Below are positions 57,717 to 64,000 of a stretch of 64,000 nucleotides of DNA, one piece after another. Each line of letters begins with the position of its first letter. Within the stretch, counting starts at the first letter, position 1. This DNA is from Luteimonas sp. RC10 (GTDB taxonomy: Bacteria; Pseudomonadota; Gammaproteobacteria; Xanthomonadales; Xanthomonadaceae): NCBI RefSeq assembly GCF_014192745.1, contig NZ_JACHYJ010000002.1, positions 186,001 to 250,000 of the forward strand, in the 5' to 3' direction. The translations under genes and the position numbers were made by a program. The notes beneath the pieces were generated by a model. That model had not been told where the DNA came from. It saw only the letters and a list, made by a program, of their open reading frames with translations, and did no database searches.

Positions 57717-59399
57717 CTAGGGCGTGTCGGCCTGCAGGTGCCCGTCGCGCAGCCACAGGTGGCGGTCCGCCAGCCCCGGCGGCACCGCACCGTGGGTGAT
57801 CAGCAGCAAGCTGCGGCCATCGAGCAGATCGGGCAACTCACGCAGCAGCGTGTCGGCGGTGTCGTGGTCCAGACCCTCGGTGGGTTCGTCGAGCACCACC
57901 AGCGCAGCATCGCGCAGCAGTGCCCGGGCCAGCGCCAGCCGCCGCGCCTGGCCGCCGGACATGGTGATGCCGGCCTCGCCGACCCAGGCATCGAGCCCGC
58001 CCAGCGCGCGCGCCCAGTCGGCCAGCCGCACCCGCGCCAGCATCGCCCACAGCTGCGCGTCATCGGCCTGCGGCGCGCCGAAGACCAGGTTGTCGCGCAC
58101 GCTGCCGGCGAACACCGGGGCGTTCTGCGGCAACCAGGCGATCCGCGCGAACCAGTCGCGCTGGCGCACTGTGCGCAGGTCGACGCCGCCGAACGACAGC
58201 GTGCCCGCTTCGGGCTCGGCGCTGCGCAGCAACAGCGCGGCCAGCGTGGACTTGCCGCCGCCGCTGTCGCCGCCGATCGTCACCCGTTCGCCCGGCGCGA
58301 TTGCCAGCGTCAGACCGCGCAGCACCGGCCGGTCCTGACCCGGCCAGGCGAAAGTCACGTCGTCGAACCGCAGCGCGCCGGCCGCCGGCAAGGCCACCGG
58401 CACCGCGGGATCGACCACCGTCGGCTCGGTGCCGGCCACCGCGTCGAGCCGCGCGATCGACGCGCGCGCGGCCAGCAACGCCTGCCACGCCAGGCCCGCC
58501 CCGGCCCAGGCCTCGAACAGCCCGATCGCGAGGAAGAACAGCGCCGCTGCATGCGCGGCTGGCAATGTCCCGTCCAGCGCTGGCACAGCGACGATCCACA
58601 GCGTGCCGACCAGGCCGACGCCGGTCGCCAGCCCGTGCCACAGGCCGCCATCGGCCAGTTGCCGCCGGCGCACGCGCTCGGCCTCGCCCACGGCCTGCGC
58701 GTCGGCGTCGACCCGGGCCAGCCAGTCATCGGCCACGCCCAGCGCCGCCAGATCGGCCTGGCCGTCGTAGAGCTCGTGCAGGCGGGCGCGCAGTTCGGCA
58801 CGGCGCCGGGCCCGCTCGGCCTCGGCGGCCGACCGCCCGCGCGCGACCAGCCAGGGCACGCCGAGCCCGGTCGCCAGCGCAACCAGCGCCAGCCAGGCCG
58901 CGGTCGGCGGGTGCAACCAGGCGGCAATGCCCAGGCCCGCGATGCCGAGTGCAAGCAGCGCCAGCAACGGGCCGGTCGCGCGCAGCAACAAACCATCCAC
59001 CGCGTCGATGTCGCCCAACAGTCGCGCCAGCAGGTCGCCGGTGCGCAGCCGCCCCAGCTGACCGGGCGTGAGCCGCAGTGCGCGCGCGAAGAACCAGCTG
59101 CGCAGGTCGCGGGCGATGCGCAGCATCGCGTCGTGGCCGGCGAGCTTTTCGACATAGCGCGAGGCGATGCGCGCGAAGGTCAGCGCCCGGATGCCGGCCG
59201 ATGGGGTGAAGACATTGAAACTGCCCAGCGTGCCGAAGGTCAGCGCACTCGCGGCGATGAACCCACCCGACACCCCCAGCAGTGCGACGCCGGACACCAG
59301 CGTCAGCGCCAGCAGGCCGATCGCCGCGGCCACGCGCCCGCGATGTCGGCGCAGCAGCGTGCGGGTGCTGGCGATGTCGCGATCGTGTGCCGCGCTCAT
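57717..59399 (-). CDS. cydC: Thiol reductant ABC exporter subunit CydC
   Basis: 560 residues. Half-transporter with six N-terminal helices (about 20-300) and an ATPase domain (about 335-560): Walker A GGDSGGGKST, signature MSGGQARRLALARALL, Walker B LVVLDEPTEGLD, switch His in LITHGA. With CydD it exports cysteine/glutathione to the periplasm and is needed to assemble cytochrome bd. ATG 59399 overlaps the cydD stop. cydAB are not in the window. Confidence 0.94.
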   Translation of the reverse strand: MSAAHDRDIASTRTLLRRHRGRVAAAIGLLALTLVSGVALLGVSGGFIAASALTFGTLGSFNVFTPSAGIRALTFARIASRYVEKLAGHDAMLRIARDLRSWFFARALRLTPGQLGRLRTGDLLARLLGDIDAVDGLLLRATGPLLALLALGIAGLGIAAWLHPPTAAWLALVALATGLGVPWLVARGRSAAEAERARRRAELRARLHELYDGQADLAALGVADDWLARVDADAQAVGEAERVRRRQLADGGLWHGLATGVGLVGTLWIVAVPALDGTLPAAHAAALFFLAIGLFEAWAGAGLAWQALLAARASIARLDAVAGTEPTVVDPAVPVALPAAGALRFDDVTFAWPGQDRPVLRGLTLAIAPGERVTIGGDSGGGKSTLAALLLRSAEPEAGTLSFGGVDLRTVRQRDWFARIAWLPQNAPVFAGSVRDNLVFGAPQADDAQLWAMLARVRLADWARALGGLDAWVGEAGITMSGGQARRLALARALLRDAALVVLDEPTEGLDHDTADTLLRELPDLLDGRSLLLITHGAVPPGLADRHLWLRDGHLQADTP

Positions 59400-61114
59400 C
59401 GCGCCGCCTCCATGGCAGGCTCGACCGGGGCCGCCAGCGGCCCGGGCAAGCGCCAGACCGCATCGGCCCAGTCCATCACCGCCTGGCTGTGCGTGGCGAC
59501 GATGACCGTGCAGTCGCGCAACGAGGTGTCGAGTGCGGCGAGCAGGTCGGCTTCGGTTGCGGGATCGAGAAACGCCGTCGGCTCGTCGAGCAACAGCAGT
59601 TGCGGGCGCAGCAGCAATGCGCGCGCCAGCGCCACGCGGCGCGCCTGCCCGCCCGACAGCCCGAAACCGTGCTCGCCGATCGGCGTGTGCAGGCCCTCGG
59701 GCAGGTGCGCGGCAAACCGCGTGACCTGCGCGATCTGCGCTGCCTCACGCACCGCGACCTCGTCGGCCTGCGGCGCGCCGATGCGCAGGTTGTCGAGCAG
59801 GCTGCCCTGGAACAGCCACGGCCGCTGCCCGGCCAGGGCGATCGTCGTGCCGGCCGGTACATGGATACGCCCGGATTCCGGCGGCAGCCAGCCAGCGAGT
59901 GCGTCGAGCAGCGTGCTCTTGCCGCCGCCGCTGGGCGCCACGATCGCCAGCCGCTGCCCGGCCGGGATGTCGCGCGAGGCACCGGCCAGGGCCGGCACCG
60001 CGGCGCCTGGATGACGCAGCGTGACCGCCTCGATCCGCACCGCCGGCGCACCTGGCGTCATCGGTGCCGGGTCGGCCGCCGGCACTGCACTGAGCGCGGG
60101 GCGGCTGTCGTCGAACGCAGCCTCGACCTCGGCAACCGCGGCCAGCGCGTTCGCGCGGTCGTGGTAATGCCCGGCCAGCCGACGCATCGGCCCGTGGAAC
60201 TCCGGCGCCAGCAGCAGGCAGAACAGGCCGGTCGCCAGTGTCGGGGCCGGGTCGCGCAGTGCGATCAACCCCAGGTAGCTGAAGCCGAAATACAGCGCCA
60301 CCAGCGCGACGCTGACCGAGGCGAAGAACTCGAGCACGGTCGAGGACAGGAAGGCGATACGCAGCACGCGCATGCTGCGCACGCGGATCGTTTCGGTGGC
60401 CTCGCCCACCTGCGCAAGCTCCGCCTCGCCGCGGCCGTAGACGCGGATCAGGTCCAGTCCACGCAAGCGGTCGGTGAAATGCGCACCGGCCCTGGCGAGC
60501 GCCGACAGCTGCGCGCGGCCGGCGGCTTCGGCGCGCATGCCGATCAGCGCCATGAAGAACGGCGCCAACGGCGCGGCCGCCAACAACAGCAGGCCCACGA
60601 TCCAGTCGGCAGCGAACACCGCGGCCAGCAACACCGGCGGCACCAGCATCACCTCGGCGCGCGCGAGCAGATAGCCGCCGAAGTACGGCGCGGCGGCATC
60701 GACATGGCCGGTCGACAGCGCGACCAGTTCGCCGCTGCGCCGCCCGCGCAGCCACACCGGCCCGCGCGCGATCGCCGCGCGTGCCAGCCCCACGCGCATG
60801 CGCGCCAGCGTGTCCTCGACCGCATCGGCGGCCGCGCGCTGCCCGAGCCATCCCAGCAGCGTGCGCGCCAACAACGTGACCGCCAGCAGCGCGAGCGGCG
60901 CATGCAGCGCACCTGCCCCGTGCGCGTCGATCAATGCCGCGTCCAGCCCCCAGGCGATCGCCGCGGCCTGCGGCACCAGCAGCCAGCCGGCGAGCACCTG
61001 GCTGGCCTGGGCCACGCGGTGACGCGACCGGCTCGGCAGCAGTTGCGCATCGAGCCATTGCAGGCGAAGACGACGAGGACCGGTGCGGTCCTTTCCTTGC
61101 GGCGGCGAGGTCAT
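59396..61114 (-). CDS. cydD: Thiol reductant ABC exporter subunit CydD
   Basis: 572 residues, partner of CydC. Six transmembrane helices (about 35-310), then the ATPase domain: VAPSGGGKSTLLDALAGW (Walker A), GLSGGQARRVALARALL (signature), LLLLDEPTAFLD (Walker B), IVATHS (switch). ADWIVGLLLLAAAPLAPFFMALIGMRAE is typical of CydD helices 4-5. ATG 61114 is the first in-frame start giving a normal N-terminus; it has only a weak ribosome site. Confidence 0.94.
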   Translation of the reverse strand: MTSPPQGKDRTGPRRLRLQWLDAQLLPSRSRHRVAQASQVLAGWLLVPQAAAIAWGLDAALIDAHGAGALHAPLALLAVTLLARTLLGWLGQRAAADAVEDTLARMRVGLARAAIARGPVWLRGRRSGELVALSTGHVDAAAPYFGGYLLARAEVMLVPPVLLAAVFAADWIVGLLLLAAAPLAPFFMALIGMRAEAAGRAQLSALARAGAHFTDRLRGLDLIRVYGRGEAELAQVGEATETIRVRSMRVLRIAFLSSTVLEFFASVSVALVALYFGFSYLGLIALRDPAPTLATGLFCLLLAPEFHGPMRRLAGHYHDRANALAAVAEVEAAFDDSRPALSAVPAADPAPMTPGAPAVRIEAVTLRHPGAAVPALAGASRDIPAGQRLAIVAPSGGGKSTLLDALAGWLPPESGRIHVPAGTTIALAGQRPWLFQGSLLDNLRIGAPQADEVAVREAAQIAQVTRFAAHLPEGLHTPIGEHGFGLSGGQARRVALARALLLRPQLLLLDEPTAFLDPATEADLLAALDTSLRDCTVIVATHSQAVMDWADAVWRLPGPLAAPVEPAMEAAR

Positions 61115-61255
61115 GAAATCGGAAACATCCAGCAGCGGATGACGGCGACCCCATTGTCGGTATCGCGTCGTGCCCGCTATTATCGCAGCCCGCCGCGCCG
61201 ACGACGCGACCGCCCTCCACCAGGAGGCCGATCGCCCCCGTCGAACACGACCCCC

Positions 61256-61285
61256 TTGCCCTGACGACGGGTGCATCGGTAGAAT
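61256..61285 (+). promoter_or_regulatory. Promoter of tRNA-Pro(CGG)
   Basis: TTGCCC (61256-61261), 18 bases, TAGAAT (61280-61285), then 15 bases to the mature 5' end. The G/C-rich stretch after the -10 (GCGCGG) could be a stringent discriminator. Confidence 0.7.
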
Positions 61286-61300
61286 GCGCGGCTCACCTGT

Positions 61301-61377
<77 letters not shown>

Positions 61378-61390
61378 ATCTGGTGACCCG

Positions 61391-61411
61391 AAACCGGCCT
61401 TCGTGCCGGTT
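61391..61411 (+). terminator. Terminator of tRNA-Pro
   Basis: AAACCGGC / GCCGGTTT with a 5-base loop and a short T-run (GGTTTTC), 13 bases after the CCA end. Confidence 0.85.
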
Positions 61412-61449
61412 TTCGTCTATTCAAGGCCGTGCCCGGTTCGCGGCATGCG

Positions 61450-62706
61450 ATGCCGCCCGCCATGATCCCCACATCCCCCGCCGCCCGTCCACCGATCGCC
61501 TTGCGCACGGTGCGCCTGGTGGTGCTGCTGGGCATCGCGCTGTCGGCCTTCAACCTGCGCACCGCGGTGACGTCGCTCACCCCGCTGCTCGATCTGCTGG
61601 GCACGCAGTTCGGTTTCGGCTCGGCCACCGCCGGCGTGCTGGGCATGCTGCCCACCGCGGCCTTCGCGGTGTTCGGCGTGACCACGCCGATGCTGGCACG
61701 CCGTGTCGGCATCGAGCGCACTGCCCTGCTGGCGATGCTGCTGGCCACCGCCGGCCTGGCGCTGCGCTCGTGCGCCGGCGGCGTGGGCCTGCTGATGGCC
61801 GGATCGATCGTCGCATTGGCCGGCATGGGCATCGGCAATGTGGTGTTGCCGCCGCTGGTCAAGCGCTACTTCCCCGATCGGGTCGGTGCGGTCTCCACGC
61901 TCTACATCACCGTATTGCAGCTGGGCACGATGCTGCCTGCATTGCTTGCCGTCCCGCTGGCCGAGGCCGCCGGCTGGCGGGTGGCGCTCGGCGCCTGGAC
62001 CTTGACCGCGCTGGCCGCGGCGCTGCCGTGGATCGGCCTGCTGGCGATGGCGCGGCGGCGCGGCAGCGGCGTGCGGGTCGATGGCCCCTCCACCGCGGTG
62101 GCCAGTGTCCCGACCGGTGGCGCACGCGGACGGGCATGGCGCTCGCCTGTCGCCTGGGGCATGGCGATGATGTTCGGCACCACCTCGCTGATCACCTACG
62201 CGATGTTCACCTGGCTGCCGACCCTGCTCAGCGAGGCCGGCGCATCGCCTGCGTTCGGCGGCACGATGGTCGCCCTGTTCTCCGCGCTCGGTCTAGTCAG
62301 CGCGCTGGGCATGCCCGCGCTTGCGGTGCGCGTGCGCAATCCGTTCGCGATCGTGCTGCTGTGCGCCTGTTGCCACATCGCGGCGTTCTCCGGCCTGCTG
62401 CTCGCGCCGATGGCCGCACCGGTGCTATGGGTCGTGCTGCTGGGGCTGGGCCCGTCGACGTTCCCGCTGGCGCTGACACTGATCAACCTGCGCACGCGCA
62501 CACCGGCCGGCTCGGCCGCACTGTCGGGCTTCATGCAGGGCGTGGGCTACACCCTCAGTTGCGCCGGCCCGTTGCTGTTCGGCGTGCTGCACGGCGCGAC
62601 CGGCGGCTGGCACTGGCCGTTCGCGATGCTCTACGGCTTCGTCGCCGTGCTGCTGGTCGGCGGCTGGCTGGCCTGCAAGCCGCGCGCGCTCGAGGACAGC
62701 TGGTAA
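61450..62706 (+). CDS. CynX/NimT-family MFS transporter
   Basis: About 418 residues from ATG 61450; ATG 61462 is also possible, and neither has a clear ribosome site. Twelve helices. The opening LGIALSAFNLRTAVTSLTPLLDLLG is the CynX/NimT (COG2807) signature. GIGNVVLPPLVKRYFPDRVGAVSTLY and GPSTFPLALTLINLRTRTPAGSAALSGFMQGVGY are the same family's later motifs. Relatives carry cyanate, 2-nitroimidazole or unknown small organics, usually outward. No cyanase gene is near. It follows the tRNA terminator directly. Confidence 0.9.
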   Translation: MPPAMIPTSPAARPPIALRTVRLVVLLGIALSAFNLRTAVTSLTPLLDLLGTQFGFGSATAGVLGMLPTAAFAVFGVTTPMLARRVGIERTALLAMLLATAGLALRSCAGGVGLLMAGSIVALAGMGIGNVVLPPLVKRYFPDRVGAVSTLYITVLQLGTMLPALLAVPLAEAAGWRVALGAWTLTALAAALPWIGLLAMARRRGSGVRVDGPSTAVASVPTGGARGRAWRSPVAWGMAMMFGTTSLITYAMFTWLPTLLSEAGASPAFGGTMVALFSALGLVSALGMPALAVRVRNPFAIVLLCACCHIAAFSGLLLAPMAAPVLWVVLLGLGPSTFPLALTLINLRTRTPAGSAALSGFMQGVGYTLSCAGPLLFGVLHGATGGWHWPFAMLYGFVAVLLVGGWLACKPRALEDSW

Positions 62707-62723
62707 GCGACGGGGTCCGGCGG

Positions 62724-63077
62724 TCAGCGGTTCGAGCGCCCATCGCCGCGCGCTGCCCAGCGCAGAAATCGCCGGTACAGCCCATAGAACACGCCGAGCA
62801 ACGGCAGCGGCAGCAGCACCAAGATCGCCACGCGCGCCGGCTGCGACAGGCCCGGCGCCAGCACATCGATGCCAGCCGCATCGAGCAGCAGAACGGTCGC
62901 CAGCAGCGACCACAGATTGCACATCAGCAGCGCCATGCCGCGATAGAACATCCGATGCGGACGCGAGGGATGGTCGATGCCCGCCTCGGCCGGACGCAGC
63001 ACGAACATGCCTTGCATCAACGCGACCTGACCGACGATGCCGCCGAACAGCTGGAAGAGAAAGACGAAAGTGCTCAA
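62724..63077 (-). CDS. Membrane protein of unknown function
   Basis: 117 residues from a TTG at 63077; the start is uncertain. Three to four hydrophobic stretches (FVFLFQLFGGIVGQVALMQGMFVL, GMALLMCNLWSLLATVLLLDA, VAILVLLPLPLLGVFYGLY) and a basic tail. The segment RMFYRGMALLMCNLWS is reminiscent of conserved xanthomonad membrane proteins, but no domain is known to me. It converges with the MFS gene. Confidence 0.6.
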   Translation of the reverse strand: MSTFVFLFQLFGGIVGQVALMQGMFVLRPAEAGIDHPSRPHRMFYRGMALLMCNLWSLLATVLLLDAAGIDVLAPGLSQPARVAILVLLPLPLLGVFYGLYRRFLRWAARGDGRSNR

Positions 63078-63245
63078 CTGGCGAAAGGTCCGTATCCGGC
63101 AAGGCGAATCGCAGGCATCGGTGCGCGCGTTCGGTCACAAACGCCTGAATCTGCGTGTCGCACCAGCTGTACCGCGGCCGCCACGCCGTGAACTTCCCGG
63201 ACGAGCCTCGTATCCTGCGCACTCACGATAGCGCAGCCGATTGCC

Positions 63246-64000
63246 ATGCACGACACGCCCAGCCACGTCACCGGCCCCACCGACACACCCCTGCTCGAGG
63301 AGACCGTCGGCGCGATGCTCGCGCGCGTCGCGGCCCGGCACCCCGATCGCGAGGCGCTGGTCGTGCCGTCGCAATCGGTGCGGCTGCGCTACCGTGCGTT
63401 CGATGCCGCGGTCACACGGCTGGCCGCCGGCCTGCTCGCGCTGGGGCTCGAACCGGGCGAGCGCATCGGCATCTGGTCGCTCAACCGCGCCGAATGGGTG
63501 CTGATGCAGTTCGCGTCCGCGCGCGCCGGCCTGGTCCTGGTCAACATCAACCCGGCCTACCGCACGCACGAGCTCGAGTACGCACTGACCCGCGTCGGCT
63601 GCCGCGCGCTGGTGCTGGCGCGGGCGTACAAGACCTCCGACTACGTCGGCCTGCTGCGCGAGCTGGCGCCCGAGCTCGACAGCGCCACGCCCGGCGCGCT
63701 GCAGGCCGCCCGCTTGCCCGAGTTGCGCCATGTGCTGGTGCTGGGTGACGGCGACGAGGTGCCGGGCACGTTGCGCTTCGATGCGGTCGCCGCCTGCGAC
63801 GACAGCGATGCGCACGCGCGGCTGGCGGCACTGCAGGACCGCCTGGCCCCGGACGATGCCATCAACATCCAGTTCACCTCCGGCACCACCGGCGCGCCGA
63901 AGGGCGCAACGCTGAGCCACCGCAACATCGTCAACAATGGCTGGTTCGTCGGCGAGGCGATGCGCCTGACCGAGGCCGACCGGCTGTGCATCCCGGTGCC
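63246..64000 (+). CDS. Acyl-CoA synthetase, AMP-binding family (partial, runs off the window)
   Basis: 251 codons visible, open to the end of the window. N-terminal domain of an ANL-family ligase that joins CoA to a fatty or other carboxylic acid through an acyl-AMP: RYRAFDAAVTRLAAGLLALGLEPGERIGIWSLN, NINPAYRTHELEYAL and the ATP-binding P-loop TSGTTGAPKG (211-220) followed by ATLSHRNIVNNG. The pattern matches medium/long-chain fatty-acyl-CoA ligases of COG0318. ATG 63246 starts a normal N-terminus. The substrate-specific part lies outside the window. Confidence 0.9.
   Translation, partial: MHDTPSHVTGPTDTPLLEETVGAMLARVAARHPDREALVVPSQSVRLRYRAFDAAVTRLAAGLLALGLEPGERIGIWSLNRAEWVLMQFASARAGLVLVNINPAYRTHELEYALTRVGCRALVLARAYKTSDYVGLLRELAPELDSATPGALQAARLPELRHVLVLGDGDEVPGTLRFDAVAACDDSDAHARLAALQDRLAPDDAINIQFTSGTTGAPKGATLSHRNIVNNGWFVGEAMRLTEADRLCIPV

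Noticed and set aside
56067..60014. Plus-strand open frame of 1315 codons antisense to hisS and cydC
   Set aside because: Arg/Gln-rich shadow of conserved genes on the other strand.
61429..62706. Cyanate detoxification locus
   Set aside because: The transporter belongs to the CynX/NimT family, but no cyanase or carbonic anhydrase gene is present, so the substrate is left open.

Overview
The window is chromosomal DNA of a high-GC gammaproteobacterium. Gene content and order point to the Xanthomonadaceae, most likely the Lysobacter/Luteimonas side: a TrpR-like regulator heading a compact hisGDCBHAFI operon, a very large NAD-glutamate dehydrogenase, a DUF6164 protein, a TonB-dependent siderophore receptor, a secreted chitinase, and dispersed G/C-rich double-hairpin repeats. 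Codon usage looks uniform throughout. I see no insertion sequence, prophage, integron, CRISPR array or rRNA. The only tRNA seen is tRNA-Pro(CGG).

Layout. 1-6.4 kb: end of a GH19-type chitinase, a lipoprotein, selO overlapping a GST gene, the DEAD-box helicase deaD and a class I glutamine amidotransferase. 6.4-13 kb, mostly minus strand: small membrane protein/trhO, exported leucyl aminopeptidase, small conserved proteins, an HD hydrolase overlapping a DMT transporter, and an MFS symporter, separated by repeat clusters. 13-19.5 kb: three regulatory units (Fur-controlled TonB receptor; MarR with an AlkC/AlkD-like DNA repair gene; divergent TetR/MFS pair). 19.5-27.5 kb: S9 peptidase, DUF2834 protein, spermidine-synthase-like protein, 5'-nucleotidase, four-module GH18 chitinase, NAD kinase. 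27.6-34 kb: gdhB and an acyl-CoA dehydrogenase. 34-39.5 kb: two amino-acid permeases, a small membrane protein and the methionine-salvage genes mtnB, mtnD, mtnC. 39.5-45.5 kb: repeat cluster, PCu(A)C copper chaperone divergent from xseA, then an acetolactate-synthase-like enzyme with an aldehyde dehydrogenase. 45.5-53.1 kb: the complete histidine operon (minus strand). 53.3-61.1 kb: TPR protein, then a minus-strand run cydD-cydC and hisS-lipoprotein-hutH-membrane protein. 61.3-64 kb: tRNA-Pro, an MFS transporter, a membrane protein and the start of an acyl-CoA ligase.

How the genes work together. Translational coupling by 4-base stop/start overlaps is common (selO/GST, trhO/small protein, MarR/AlkC, all his genes, hisS/lipoprotein/hutH/membrane protein, cydD/cydC). 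Amino-acid metabolism dominates: histidine synthesis, charging and possible breakdown lie within 12 kb, together with glutamate catabolism, amino-acid transport and methionine recycling. Several promoters carry clear dyad operators. The best are a Trp-operator-like dyad before the his operon, an 11-bp perfect inverted repeat between tetR and its MFS partner, a perfect dyad at the MarR promoter, and a Fur-type box beside a second perfect palindrome before the TonB receptor. Non-coding space is rich in tandem and palindromic repeats.
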